A stretch of 64,000 nucleotides of DNA, from positions 332,756 to 396,755 of the forward strand of contig JALHQH010000003.1 in assembly GCA_022842065.1 (NCBI GenBank), given 5' to 3'. Shown here one piece after another: positions 17,022 through 25,646 of the stretch. Below the pieces are notes generated by a model. The model had not been told where the DNA came from, did no database searches, and was given only the letters and a program-made list of their open reading frames with translations. Each line of letters opens with the position of its first letter. The stretch's first letter is position 1. Origin of the DNA: Caldilineaceae bacterium (GTDB lineage Bacteria > Chloroflexota > Anaerolineae > Caldilineales > Caldilineaceae). A program made the position numbers and the translations under genes.

Positions 17022-18104
17022 ATGAGTACGACGATTCATCTCTCCCCAGCCCTCTTTACTGCCAAAGAATGCCTGCTCGTCGAAGCGGGCGAATTGACCG
17101 CCTCGACTTTTTTGTATGAAAGTGGTGTTGCCGCCTTGCGCATCACCAATGGTCAAGGCGAATTGGTGATGCTCCCCTTTCAGGGCCAGCAGATCTGGTC
17201 GGCCACCTTTGGCGGGCGCAACATTACCATGAAGTCGATGTTCGACCAGCCCCAAGCCACCCAAAATTATCTTGGCACCTATGGGGGGTTTCTTCTGCAT
17301 TGTGGGGCCACGGCCATGGGAGTGCCGATGGGGGCCGATACCCATCCCCTGCACGGTGAGCTACCAAATGCGCCCTATCAAAAAGCGTGGGTCATTGTTG
17401 GTGAAGATGAGGGCGGTGCCTATATTGGCCTGGGCGGCAGCTATCAACATACGGTTGCCTTCAGCTTTAACTATGTCGCCCAACCGTTGGTCAAGCTCTA
17501 TGCTGGGGCCAATCGCTGTGCCATCGCGCTAACGGTGACGAATTTGAAGCAGACGCCGATGGAATTGATGTACATGGCCCATGTCAACTTCCGCCCGGTA
17601 GACAATGGTCGGTTAGTCTATAGTGCGCCCTGTACGGCCGCGACGGCGCGCTTGCGTAAGAGTATTCCGTCCCATGTACAGCCCACCCCCCAATATCTGG
17701 CCTTCCTCAAAGAACTAGAACGTGACCCAGCCCAGCATAATGTTTTGCGCCCGGAGCTAGCCTTTGACCCCGAAGTGGTGATCACCTTTGACTATCTCGC
17801 GGACAGTGCGGGCTGGGCGCATACGATGCAGATCTACCCCGACGGCACCGCTGATTACATTGCCCACAAGCCCACCCAGCTGGACAAAGGGGTGCGTTGG
17901 ATCTGCCGAACGCCGGATCAAGATGCGCTGGGTATGGTCCTCCCTGCCACTGCCGAGCCGGAAGGTTATCATGCCGAGAAAGCTAAGGGCAACATCAAGG
18001 TGTTGGCGGCAGGTGCATCCTTCACCTGTGAGATCGAAGCCGGTGTGCTAAGCGCCTCCGAAGCCGCGGCAATGGGTAAGCAGATTGCGCAGATTTTGGG
18101 TTAA
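17022..18104 (+). CDS. DUF4432 / aldose 1-epimerase-like protein
   Basis: 360 residues, matching my recollection of the DUF4432 family, which has the galactose mutarotase-like beta-sandwich. Seen are 'GGFLLHCGATAMGVP', 'HPLHGELPNAPYQ' (mutarotase-type His), and 'VNFRPVDNGRLVYSAP'. It probably binds or epimerises a sugar. ATG 17022 is preceded by AAAGGAAG; the ORF can be extended to 16995 without a ribosome site. It comes just before the sugar ABC operon, whose own promoter starts 70 bp after this gene. Confidence 0.85.
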   Translation: MSTTIHLSPALFTAKECLLVEAGELTASTFLYESGVAALRITNGQGELVMLPFQGQQIWSATFGGRNITMKSMFDQPQATQNYLGTYGGFLLHCGATAMGVPMGADTHPLHGELPNAPYQKAWVIVGEDEGGAYIGLGGSYQHTVAFSFNYVAQPLVKLYAGANRCAIALTVTNLKQTPMELMYMAHVNFRPVDNGRLVYSAPCTAATARLRKSIPSHVQPTPQYLAFLKELERDPAQHNVLRPELAFDPEVVITFDYLADSAGWAHTMQIYPDGTADYIAHKPTQLDKGVRWICRTPDQDALGMVLPATAEPEGYHAEKAKGNIKVLAAGASFTCEIEAGVLSASEAAAMGKQIAQILG

Positions 18105-18175
18105 CGCTGTACGGTTTGTGCACAAGTGGACTGGTTGGCGGTTTGCTGCCATTGATTGTCGTGCAAAGTGACCGA

Positions 18176-18203
18176 TTGACAGGCGCTTGGCGCGCTGTAT
18201 ACT
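18176..18203 (+). promoter_or_regulatory. Promoter of the sugar ABC operon
   Basis: TTGACA (18176-18181), a 16-bp spacer and TATACT (18198-18203). The predicted leader to the ATG at 18404 is about 190 bases long. It contains a small hairpin (GGTAAAAC near 18293 pairing with GTTTTACC), but no riboswitch class was recognised. Confidence 0.8.
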
Positions 18204-18403
18204 AACCTTAACCAATTGCAATAATCGCAGTTGCTGTGATAGCATGATTTGTAAGCAATCTGCCTCTGCTGTTTTGAACTGGCTCGTCTCTAGGTAAAAC
18301 ATGTGCGGTTTTACCGCGCACTGTAGGTTAGCTGCTGGCTCGGTTCGTTTGCTTTTATCAAGCATTCTCAACTAAAAATAAGACAATCCAAGGAGTTACC
18401 GGT

Positions 18404-19801
18404 ATGGCGAGTGAACGTGAAATTTTGGTTCGCAATGCATTGTTTGCCGATCTACAACGCGGGCGCATCAACCGGCGTCAATTTATGGCCGGCACGATGG
18501 CGGCCGGCCTCGCGCTGAGTGGTATCAGCGCGTGTATGCCTTCCGGTGGCGCGCCGGTAGCCCCGGCCGCATCGAGTGGTAGTGGCGCGGCGGCGGCTGG
18601 TGAGCGCCCATTAACGCCAACTTTTTACCAGTGGATCGCCGATCTCCATCCCAGCATTCCGCAAGTTAACGAAGCCTTTGAAGGACTGAACTTCCAAATT
18701 GCCCCGGTCGAAGGCTTTGGCATCGAGCGCTTTGTCGCCGAGGCCAAGAACCAGGAAAGCACTTGGGATGTTTATGTCGGTATGACGCCTTTCGTGGAAA
18801 TGACGGCGTTGATTGAGGCTGGGGTCATTATCCCCTGGGATGATGTGATTCCCGCCGAGGTGATCGATGATCTGATTCCGTCGATCCGCGAAGAGTGTTC
18901 GATCGATGGCAAGCTCTATAGCTGGCCTTTCTTGCTTGACGTGATCGGCATGGGCTGGAATTCGGAGATTACCGACAAAGCCGGCATCACGATCCCGACC
19001 ACCTGGGAAGAGTACCTGTTGGCCTCGCAGCAGATTGTCGATTCGGGCGCGGCGCTCTATGGCAATGTCTTTGATGCGCTCGGCTGGCGTTCACTGGCCC
19101 CGCTGACCCATAGTCTGAGCACCGATGTCTATACGCCGGAAGGACGCTTTGACTTCACCAGCGAGCCGGCGATTGAAGCGCTCATGTTTATGAAGCAGTT
19201 GATGGCGACCTCTAGCCCCGACATTCTGCTCGCCGGCACCACTGATGGTGGTGTCAACGGCACGCCGGACGAAGTGGCCTTTGCCGCACAGAAGGCTGGT
19301 CTCTACTTCAAATACTTCAACGCCCCGTTGCGTATGGCCGCCACCTGGCCCGATCCCAGCAAATTGCAACTAGCTGGGCTCCCCAAGTTTGCCAAGGGCG
19401 AAGGCTCCACCGTCTTCTGGACCACTGGTTCCTGTCTCTTCAAATACGGTCAGAACCGCGAGAAGGCTGCTGAATACATTAAGGACCTTACCTACAACCA
19501 GCAGATTTGGAAAGACTCGATTGCCGGTACTGATGTGGCGCACCCCGGTCAACTGCCCCCCTACAAGTCGATCTACGCCGAGTGGGATGCCGCCCCACCC
19601 GACTGGATGCCCCCCTTTGTCGGCCTGGTGCGCGAACAACTGGAACGTGCCCGCGCGATCACCAACCACAAGTTTGGTCTGAGCCAATTCCAAATTGGCA
19701 AAGGCATCTGGGAGAAATATCTCACCGGCGAAGTCACTGATCCTGCGGTCGTCATGCAGGAAGTGATGGATGCCGTGACCGCGGAAGAAGCCAAAGGCTA
19801 A
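18404..19801 (+). CDS. Sugar ABC transporter substrate-binding lipoprotein (family 1, Tat-exported)
   Basis: 465-residue extracellular solute-binding protein of family 1. The N-terminus has a twin-arginine type signal ('INRRQFMAGTMAAGLALSG') ending in a lipobox (S-A-C), so it should be folded before export and lipid-anchored. The mature part begins with a short A/S-rich linker and has the family-1 pattern ('EAFEGLNFQIAPVEGFG', 'TTGSCLFKYGQNREKAAEYI'). AAGGAG lies before the ATG. It is the binding component for the MalF/MalG-like permeases that follow. Confidence 0.93.
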   Translation: MASEREILVRNALFADLQRGRINRRQFMAGTMAAGLALSGISACMPSGGAPVAPAASSGSGAAAAGERPLTPTFYQWIADLHPSIPQVNEAFEGLNFQIAPVEGFGIERFVAEAKNQESTWDVYVGMTPFVEMTALIEAGVIIPWDDVIPAEVIDDLIPSIREECSIDGKLYSWPFLLDVIGMGWNSEITDKAGITIPTTWEEYLLASQQIVDSGAALYGNVFDALGWRSLAPLTHSLSTDVYTPEGRFDFTSEPAIEALMFMKQLMATSSPDILLAGTTDGGVNGTPDEVAFAAQKAGLYFKYFNAPLRMAATWPDPSKLQLAGLPKFAKGEGSTVFWTTGSCLFKYGQNREKAAEYIKDLTYNQQIWKDSIAGTDVAHPGQLPPYKSIYAEWDAAPPDWMPPFVGLVREQLERARAITNHKFGLSQFQIGKGIWEKYLTGEVTDPAVVMQEVMDAVTAEEAKG

Positions 19802-19804
19802 GTA

Positions 19805-19834
19805 ATTGTTAATTGAAAATTGACAATGGTTAAT
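19805..19834. repeat. AATTGAAAATTG-type AT-rich repeat
   Basis: Short repeat of the same dispersed type as at 13247-13279, placed immediately after the binding-protein gene and before a hairpin. Confidence 0.6.
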
Positions 19835-19864
19835 GCGTAGGGGCATACCATGCCCCTACGCATT
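19832..19864. repeat. 15-bp hairpin after the binding-protein gene
   Basis: Perfect arms (19832-19846 and 19850-19864) around a 3-base loop, core ATGCGTAGGGGCAT. No T-run follows. A hairpin between a binding-protein gene and its permease genes often raises binding-protein mRNA relative to the rest; that role is an inference. Confidence 0.8.
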
Positions 19865-19924
19865 CGTGTGATGTCAGCCCTGTTTTTTATCCTGGACGCG
19901 TAAAGCTCTTTTCCTTCTTCACCT

Positions 19925-20869
19925 ATGGCGACAACAACCTCTAAGATCCGCTTATCCACAACCCCTGTCAAGCACCGCCGTCCGGCGCGCGGCTATCGTA
20001 ACTGGTTCTTTCTCGTGCCGGCGCTCTTTTTCTTTATCGGCTACATGGTCTACCCGATCATGCGTGTGCTTTTTATCAGCATGACCGATTATAAATACCT
20101 CAGCAGCGATCCGGTGCAATTTGTCGGGCTGCGCAACTATGCCGAGGCCATCGTCGATCCGATTGTCTATTCCGGCCTCTGGCGCGCCACCCAATTCACG
20201 CTTATGTTTCTGCCCGGCACGATTATCCTGCCGCTTTTGCTGGCGGTGCTGGTCGATCGCGTGCGCAATGAGGGATTGGCGACCTTTTATCGGATCATCT
20301 TGCTGATTCCCGCGGTCATTCCTGGCCCCATGATCTTTGTGCTCTGGAAGTGGATGTATAACTTTCAGATCGGGCCGATCAACTATATTTTGATTGAACT
20401 GGGCCTCTTTACGCCCCAAACCGCGCCCCAATGGCTCGGTGGTACAGCGTTGACCCTACCCGCAGTGGCGCTCTTTGAAGTCTGGTGGGGCCTTGGCTAC
20501 CACACGATCTTCTTTTTGGCCGGTTTGGCGACGATTCCCCATGAACTTTATGAGGCGGCGCGCATTGATGGTGCGAATGAGTGGCGGCTGCTCTGGAATG
20601 TGACGATCCCGCGCCTGCGCCCGATCTTGAGCGTGCTCGTCGTCCTCCGCTTTGGCTCGGCGATGGCCGTAATCGACGAATACCTGATCTTTGGCGGCTT
20701 CAACCGCGCCTCGCCGACCTATACGTGGACCGTTTACATGTATGATCTGGCCTTCAAACTGGGCAGTTGGCCCCAAGGCTACGCCTCGGCCATTGGCTGG
20801 ATCGGCGCGATTGTGATGATGTTCTTTGTGGCAGGGCTGTTGTATATCTTCCGGCCAAGGGATGGGTAG
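19925..20869 (+). CDS. Sugar ABC transporter permease (MalF-like)
   Basis: 314-residue inner-membrane permease with six hydrophobic segments after a basic N-terminus. The EAA loop is canonical: 'ELYEAARIDGANEWRLLWN' followed by 'TIPRLRP'. It pairs with the MalG-like subunit at 21835, but a minus-strand gene pair of about 830 bp lies between them. There is no strong ribosome site; TTCTTCACCTATGG precedes the start. Confidence 0.93.
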   Translation: MATTTSKIRLSTTPVKHRRPARGYRNWFFLVPALFFFIGYMVYPIMRVLFISMTDYKYLSSDPVQFVGLRNYAEAIVDPIVYSGLWRATQFTLMFLPGTIILPLLLAVLVDRVRNEGLATFYRIILLIPAVIPGPMIFVLWKWMYNFQIGPINYILIELGLFTPQTAPQWLGGTALTLPAVALFEVWWGLGYHTIFFLAGLATIPHELYEAARIDGANEWRLLWNVTIPRLRPILSVLVVLRFGSAMAVIDEYLIFGGFNRASPTYTWTVYMYDLAFKLGSWPQGYASAIGWIGAIVMMFFVAGLLYIFRPRDG

Positions 20870-20905
20870 ATAGGTGACAGGGTGCAGGGAGCAAGGTGGC
20901 AGAGT

Positions 20906-21331
20906 TTATCTTTGTTGATGGATGGCGCGATTGGGAATGTACAGACGCGTGACACCACGTACATTCTCAAGTTCATCTACGATTTCCACCAAGCTTTCTG
21001 CGCAACGCCAGCAATAGTCAGGATCGGTCATAACACGGCGGAGATTCCCGATCGTAATCACAGGTAAACTCTCGGCTTGCACAAACTGATTGATATTGAA
21101 TTCAAGCGATTTCAGGCCGTCATCGGCAGAACGGTTTCCAGTCAGGAGTAAATAACCTTTGTCCTGACACAATTGCCAAACAGCTAAATCGTTTGCACTG
21201 ATCGACAATCCGATATCACGAAACAGAAGCAATTCGATTGCAAACAACGGCAAGAATCCGTGATGACGCAAGGCGGTGAAAATCGCCTCAGCTTGGCCTT
21301 CACAGTTGTGCTCAGAGAGAATCTGCTGCAT
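20906..21331 (-). CDS. PIN-like toxin-type protein (DUF5615-related)
   Basis: 141 residues from ATG 21331, preceded by AAAGG. The pattern 'ILSEHNCEGQAEAIFTALR' then 'LFRDIGLSISANDLAVW' and 'GYLLLTGNRSADD' fits the DUF5615/Mut7-C PIN-like fold, in which acidic residues form a nuclease-like site. The gene overlaps the end of its upstream partner by 20 bp. Together they look like a toxin-antitoxin pair placed antisense inside the sugar importer operon. Toxin activity is inferred from family and organisation only. Confidence 0.72.
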   Translation of the reverse strand: MQQILSEHNCEGQAEAIFTALRHHGFLPLFAIELLLFRDIGLSISANDLAVWQLCQDKGYLLLTGNRSADDGLKSLEFNINQFVQAESLPVITIGNLRRVMTDPDYCWRCAESLVEIVDELENVRGVTRLYIPNRAIHQQR

Positions 21332-21731
21332 TGGATACCTTTGCCACAGATTGCCGAGCTTTTGCCAGCAGTGCATAAATGGCCGCGCGTTCCGGCGTCA
21401 TGGGCAATGGTGGACGATTCTTTAGATGCTCTTCCAGCAGATTATCATAATATTCCCGCCGCTCTTCACGGCGCTGAATTGCTTTGACGAATCTTGGCTC
21501 TAGCGCGGCGCGATGCGCTTCGATGTAATCAACGGCGGTTTGCACTTGCAGGGGCGTCAGGTTAAAGGTGCTGCTGATCTCATAGATCGAATCGCCTTCA
21601 TCATGGGCTTCCATGACATCAAAGAGCAGGACGCGACTTTCGCTAATTTGGAGGCCGTTCTCGCCCTCGAAGATATGATAGCGGTTGCGCCACAACTGCT
21701 CTTGAACCATTGGTTTTGTGATTGTATCCAT
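21312..21731 (-). CDS. DUF433-like antitoxin partner
   Basis: 139 residues. The central part ('ISESRVLLFDVMEAHDEGDSIYEISSTFNLTPLQVQTAVDYI') has the DUF433 helix-turn-helix pattern: residues before it bind, then a short HTH. The C-terminal 60 residues are charged and helical. DUF433 proteins commonly sit next to DUF5615 proteins as putative antitoxins, which matches this pair. It has its own extended -10 promoter on the minus strand. Confidence 0.75.
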   Translation of the reverse strand: MDTITKPMVQEQLWRNRYHIFEGENGLQISESRVLLFDVMEAHDEGDSIYEISSTFNLTPLQVQTAVDYIEAHRAALEPRFVKAIQRREERREYYDNLLEEHLKNRPPLPMTPERAAIYALLAKARQSVAKVSNAADSL

Positions 21732-21774
21732 CGGATGCCTTCGCTTTCCTGGTATCGACGACCTTTATTGTTGT

Positions 21775-21783
21775 ATTATAGCA
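21775..21783 (-). promoter_or_regulatory. Extended -10 promoter of the DUF433/PIN-like pair
   Basis: The minus strand reads TGC-TATAAT (21783-21775), an extended -10 element, about 45 bp before ATG 21731. No good -35 box is present at 16-18 bp, which is usual for extended -10 promoters. It lies about 50 bp before the ATG of the plus-strand MalG-like gene and points away from it. Confidence 0.6.
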
Positions 21784-21834
21784 TAAAATATTTAGTCGTT
21801 ATAGTTAAAAACCTCTGATACTTACGGAGTTTCC

Positions 21835-22701
21835 ATGACCACAAGCCTTTCCTCCTCCGCCAACTACCGCCAACGTCACCGCCTGGCGGTCATCGCCCGC
21901 CACTTGGTGATCAACTTTTTCGTGTTGATCATCCTGGCACCGCTGGCGTGGGTCTTTTTGCTCTCGATCAAGTCGATCCCTGATGCCTATACCGGTGCGC
22001 TCTGGCCGGAGAACTTTGATTTTACCCACTACGCCTTTGTGCTGCAGAAGATCGACACCTTGCCGCGCAATCTTTTTAACAGTGTCTACGTCACCCTGGC
22101 GACGGTGTTGATCACCGCGATCTGCGCCGTGTTGAGTGGCTACGCGTTGGTCCACCTGCGCGTGCCGGGGCAGCGGATTGTCGTGGCGTTGCTGGTCGCC
22201 TCACTCTACTTTCCCACACGTGTCGTTTCGCTGATCTCGATCTTTGAGATCCAGCGCAACCTGGGTTTGATCAATACAACGAGTGGCCTGATCCTGCCCT
22301 ATGTGACCCTCAACCTGGCGATCAGTGTGCTGATCATGCGCAGTATCTTTGAGCAGATCCCGCACGAGTTGGTGGAAGCGGCGCGCATTGATGGGGCCGG
22401 GGCGTGGCGAACGCTCTTGCAAGTGCTGTTGCCGTTGATCGTTAACGGACTAGTTGTAATCATCGTCGTCAACTTTGTTACGGCTTGGGGTGAATATTTG
22501 CTGGCCGCCACACTAACCAATGACCAGGCCGTGCGCACCTTGCCGGTCGTGCTGGCATCGGCGCATGGTGGGATGGGGCAATGGGCTTGGCCACGGATTG
22601 CCGCGGTTTATATCATCGCCATTACACCGGGGATCGTGGTCTTTGGCTTTGCCCAGCGTTTGTTCTTTAGGGGATTGATGGAAGGGGCGTTGAAGGCGTA
22701 G
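21835..22701 (+). CDS. Sugar ABC transporter permease (MalG-like)
   Basis: 288-residue permease, six membrane segments. The EAA loop is 'ELVEAARIDGAGAWRTLLQ', and the C-terminus ends in 'RLFFRGLMEGALKA', typical of MalG-type proteins. CGGAG lies 7 bp before the ATG. It is separated from MalF by an antisense toxin-antitoxin-like pair. No ATPase gene is nearby, so a shared MsmX-type ATPase is probably used. Confidence 0.93.
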   Translation: MTTSLSSSANYRQRHRLAVIARHLVINFFVLIILAPLAWVFLLSIKSIPDAYTGALWPENFDFTHYAFVLQKIDTLPRNLFNSVYVTLATVLITAICAVLSGYALVHLRVPGQRIVVALLVASLYFPTRVVSLISIFEIQRNLGLINTTSGLILPYVTLNLAISVLIMRSIFEQIPHELVEAARIDGAGAWRTLLQVLLPLIVNGLVVIIVVNFVTAWGEYLLAATLTNDQAVRTLPVVLASAHGGMGQWAWPRIAAVYIIAITPGIVVFGFAQRLFFRGLMEGALKA

Positions 22702-22702
22702 T

Positions 22703-22734
22703 AATGGTTAATTGAAAATGGTTAATGGTTAATC
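22703..22734. repeat. GGTTAATTGAAAATGG-type AT-rich repeat
   Basis: Third occurrence of the AATTGAAAATGGTTAATGG simple-repeat family, directly after the MalG-like gene. Confidence 0.6.
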
Positions 22735-22759
22735 GTGCCCCCCAGCACAAAAACCATGT

Positions 22760-22788
22760 TTGACAGACAGCGATAGTCAAAGTACGAT
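22760..22788 (+). promoter_or_regulatory. Possible promoter overlapping the hairpin upstream of GH4
   Basis: TTGACA (22760-22765), a 17-bp spacer and TACGAT (22783-22788). The -10 lies inside the left arm of the 18-bp palindrome described next, so the palindrome may be an operator for this promoter. The next gene starts at 22873. Confidence 0.5.
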
Positions 22789-22820
22789 TAGCCTAATCGT
22801 ACTTTGACTATTTTTCTTTT
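22773..22820 (+). terminator. 18-bp perfect hairpin followed by T-run
   Basis: Arms 22773-22790 and 22794-22811 are perfect, loop GCC, followed by TTTTTCTTTT. This has the form of an intrinsic terminator for the sugar ABC operon. Because a promoter-like pair overlaps the left arm, it could also act as operator for the GH4 gene. Confidence 0.75.
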
Positions 22821-22872
22821 CCCCACCTTACCCGATCCGTATCGAAGTACAACAATTAAGGAGAAATCAATC

Positions 22873-24273
22873 ATGGGTACCCCAGTAAAGATTGCTGTCG
22901 TCGGCGCGGGCAGCGCCACTTTTTCGCTCGGCCTGGTCAAGGATCTCTGTTTGACGCCAAATTTGGCCGGCAGTATGGTCCACTTTATGGATATCGACGC
23001 CGAACGGCTTGATATGATCACCAAGTTGGCCACCCGCTATAGCAACGAGATCGGTCGCGATCTAAAGCTTGAAAAGACCACCGACCTGCGCACCGCGCTC
23101 ACCGATGCCGACTTTGTGATCAACACGGCGTCGGCGATCAGCCACTATCACCAACGTGCCGTGCGCGACTTAACCGACAAATATGGCTACTACTATGGCC
23201 GTGTCAATTTGGGCTCCCATAAAAACTTGCAACTAATGCTCGATGTCGCGCATGAGATGGAAGAGACCTGCCCCGATGCCTGGCTGATCCAGTCCGGCAA
23301 CCCAGTTTATGAAGGCTGTACCCTCATGACGCGCGAGACCGATATCAAGGTCTGCGGCCTCTGTCATGGTCACTATGGCGTCTACAACATTGCGCGGGTG
23401 CTCGGTCTTGACCTGACCAACCTGAATGATCTCACCTGGGAAGCGCCGGGGCTGAACCATAACATCTGGCTCACCCACTTCTATTACAAGGGTGAGGATA
23501 TGTACCCCAAGCTCAACCAGTGGATCGAGGAGCAGGGCGAAGAGTATTGGCGCACCCACGTCGCTGATCGCACCCATGATATCCAGATGTCGCGTGGCAC
23601 GATTCACCAATACCAGCTCTTTGGCCTGATGCCGATTGGTGACACCCCGCGCCGTGGCGGCTGGTGGTATCACACCGACCTGGCGACCAAGAAACATTGG
23701 TTTGGCGAGCCGTGGGGTGGGCCGGACACCGAGTTGGCGCGACCTTTCTATGTGGAAGGGCTGGAAAAGAAGATGAAACAGATCCACGATGTCGCCAACG
23801 ATCCCAAGGCCAGTGTGGTAGAAGTCTTCGGTGCCGAGAAGACACGCGAACAGCAGGTGCCAATTATTGACGGCCTGGTCAATAACAACGAGGGTTACTT
23901 CCAGGTCAACGTACCTAACTATGGCGCGCTGCCCGGTGTGCCCGACGATGTGGTCGTTGAAGTGCCGGCGCTGGTCAACAAAAAGGGCATCCAGCCGATC
24001 CGCGTCGAACCGCTGCCGCAGAAGATCATGTATGAACAGATCCTGCCCGAATGGCTCGACATGGAGCGCGAGTTGCTCGCCTTCCATGAAGGTGATCGCA
24101 CCATGTTGCTTTGGAATGTGCTCGAAAGTCAGCAGACGCAATCCTATGACCAAGCGGTCGGCGTGCTCGAAGCTTTGATGGCGATGGAAGGGCATGAGGA
24201 TCTGAATGAACACTACCAATATCCCGACAGCCATATCCTGCTGGACTCAGTTCGGCAGCGGAGTCAAGCGTAA
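22873..24273 (+). CDS. Glycoside hydrolase family 4 (NAD- and metal-dependent)
   Basis: 466-residue GH4 enzyme. The N-terminal Rossmann fold starts 'VKIAVVGAGSATFSLGLVKDL'. The metal-binding Cys and His are seen in 'KVCGLCHGHYG' (about residues 160-170), and 'GLNHNIW' (about 193-199) is the conserved catalytic-loop motif. GH4 enzymes cleave alpha- or beta-glycosides by an oxidation-elimination mechanism using NAD and Mn; the substrate here (glucoside, galactoside or galacturonide) is not decided. ATG 22873 has AAGGAGA upstream. It probably processes the sugar brought in by the preceding importer. Confidence 0.92.
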   Translation: MGTPVKIAVVGAGSATFSLGLVKDLCLTPNLAGSMVHFMDIDAERLDMITKLATRYSNEIGRDLKLEKTTDLRTALTDADFVINTASAISHYHQRAVRDLTDKYGYYYGRVNLGSHKNLQLMLDVAHEMEETCPDAWLIQSGNPVYEGCTLMTRETDIKVCGLCHGHYGVYNIARVLGLDLTNLNDLTWEAPGLNHNIWLTHFYYKGEDMYPKLNQWIEEQGEEYWRTHVADRTHDIQMSRGTIHQYQLFGLMPIGDTPRRGGWWYHTDLATKKHWFGEPWGGPDTELARPFYVEGLEKKMKQIHDVANDPKASVVEVFGAEKTREQQVPIIDGLVNNNEGYFQVNVPNYGALPGVPDDVVVEVPALVNKKGIQPIRVEPLPQKIMYEQILPEWLDMERELLAFHEGDRTMLLWNVLESQQTQSYDQAVGVLEALMAMEGHEDLNEHYQYPDSHILLDSVRQRSQA

Positions 24274-24276
24274 GTT

Positions 24277-25170
24277 ATGACTGCGCCTACCATTCCAGTT
24301 GCCCACATTGATGATCCCGGCCCATTGGCCGGCGTGCTCGACGCCTTGCGCCTACTGCATGGCCCCACCTACCAATTCGCCGTGGGGCGCTGGGCGGGCG
24401 ATGTCCAGCTGATCGCACCGCCAGGGGCTGTGCTCTACCGTTTTCTGGTGGAAGCCCACGGGGCTACGGTTAGCCTGAAGGTGGGTGACTCTGTGCGCGG
24501 CCCTGACCCTGCTGGCTCTTATCAACTGGTGGAAGGGCAACTGGCAAGGGTTATGACCGCTCATTGCGCTGCGCTTTGGCCGGGTGACGTCGTCACCGCG
24601 AGTGATCAACAGGTTGTTCGGTTACATGGCGCTGGGGTCTACTTTGAAGTGACGGTCGAGGCAACCGGCTATGACGCGCCGCGGGCCGCCTTTTTGCGTA
24701 ACCTCGTTGATCACCCTGGTGGCTGTGCAGCTTATGGGGGGGCCTTTCGCCGCGAGGCGATACCGCCACAACGTCCTGAACCAGCGGATGCTGACCAACG
24801 CGGGATCAACCGCATCAACGAGCACACGCTCGATATGCGCATTGACCGCCGCCCAACGCCAATTCGCCACTATCATGGACCAATTGCTGTCGGCGAAGGA
24901 CAGGTGGTAAATCATTCGGAGACGGCCATCGTCCTGCCTCGATCGCTTTATGGGCTACCGGAAGTGGATCAAACCAATCAGGGGCATGTGATCATCTATC
25001 GCCAGCCGGTCAGCGATCCGACTGATACTGTCAAAATTAGTGTGCGCCCAGGTTCAATTGTGGTGACACCGGCCACACCAGAAGGGACGGCAGGCCACTG
25101 TTTCGAGAACTGTTTTGCCATGTTGATCGCCATTCCTGGTTTTGTCGCACCTTATCACCTGCTCGCCTAA
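24277..25170 (+). CDS. Hypothetical protein coupled to GH4
   Basis: 297 residues, no family recognised. It begins 3 bp after the GH4 stop and is surely cotranscribed. No signal peptide or membrane segment is visible, so it should be cytoplasmic. The spacing of predicted beta strands and the H-Y-H-G and 'GQVVNHSETAIVLPRSLYGLPE' segments suggest a beta-sandwich or bicupin-like fold, but this is weak. A role in handling the GH4 product or substrate is inferred from position alone. Confidence 0.75.
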   Translation: MTAPTIPVAHIDDPGPLAGVLDALRLLHGPTYQFAVGRWAGDVQLIAPPGAVLYRFLVEAHGATVSLKVGDSVRGPDPAGSYQLVEGQLARVMTAHCAALWPGDVVTASDQQVVRLHGAGVYFEVTVEATGYDAPRAAFLRNLVDHPGGCAAYGGAFRREAIPPQRPEPADADQRGINRINEHTLDMRIDRRPTPIRHYHGPIAVGEGQVVNHSETAIVLPRSLYGLPEVDQTNQGHVIIYRQPVSDPTDTVKISVRPGSIVVTPATPEGTAGHCFENCFAMLIAIPGFVAPYHLLA

Positions 25171-25186
25171 CGAAGGGGTCGTGAAA

Positions 25187-25501
25187 ATGGAAAAGTTACA
25201 GCAGTTTGATGTCAAAGGCATCACCTGTTATCTGCTCGATCAGGATCTGAACGGCGAACCGCTGCACCTGCATGTCTCCGAAGTTGGCCCCGGCGGCCGC
25301 AGTCACCCGCCTCATCAACATGATGGGTTAGAGTCGATCTACATGTTGGCTGGCGAAGGCGTTTTCGAGATCGGGGATGAGCGTCATGTGATTGGCGTTG
25401 GTGCGGCCGTGACCTTTGACCCGCACAAGCTACATGGCTTGATCAACGAGAGCCCAGCCCCCATGCGCTATCTGGTGATCCTCGTGAAAGGCGAAAATTA
25501 G
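25187..25501 (+). CDS. Cupin domain protein
   Basis: 104-residue single-domain cupin. Cupin motif 1 is 'HPPHQHDGLESIYMLAGEG' with three His and a Glu as metal ligands; motif 2 ends in 'FDPHKLHGLIN'. ATG 25187 has GAAGGGG upstream; GTG 25181 is possible. It is the last gene of the GH4 operon and is followed by a good terminator. Small cupins in sugar operons are often isomerases or sugar-binding helpers. Confidence 0.9.
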   Translation: MEKLQQFDVKGITCYLLDQDLNGEPLHLHVSEVGPGGRSHPPHQHDGLESIYMLAGEGVFEIGDERHVIGVGAAVTFDPHKLHGLINESPAPMRYLVILVKGEN

Positions 25502-25530
25502 CCGCGAATTAGTGCCCCGCTGCAAAACAC

Positions 25531-25565
25531 AACAACGGCTCTGCTTTGTGCAGAGCCGTTGTTTT
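25531..25565 (+). terminator. Intrinsic terminator after the cupin gene
   Basis: A 14-bp perfect stem (25531-25544 and 25550-25563) with loop TTTGT, running into TTTT. It ends the GH4-hypothetical-cupin operon. Confidence 0.85.
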
Positions 25566-25593
25566 GAACCTCATCTGTGTGTATATAGAAGCA

Positions 25594-25641
25594 ATTGGGA
25601 TGGTGGGTAGTGTATAACTATGCACTGCCTACCATCCCAAT
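25594..25641 (-). terminator. Hairpin ending the small-peptide genes
   Basis: 19-bp arms with two mismatches (25594-25612 and 25623-25641) around a 10-bp loop lie just after the stop of the last small secreted peptide on the minus strand. There is no strong T-run (TGCTTCT), so termination is only likely. Confidence 0.5.
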
Positions 25642-25646
25642 CGGGT

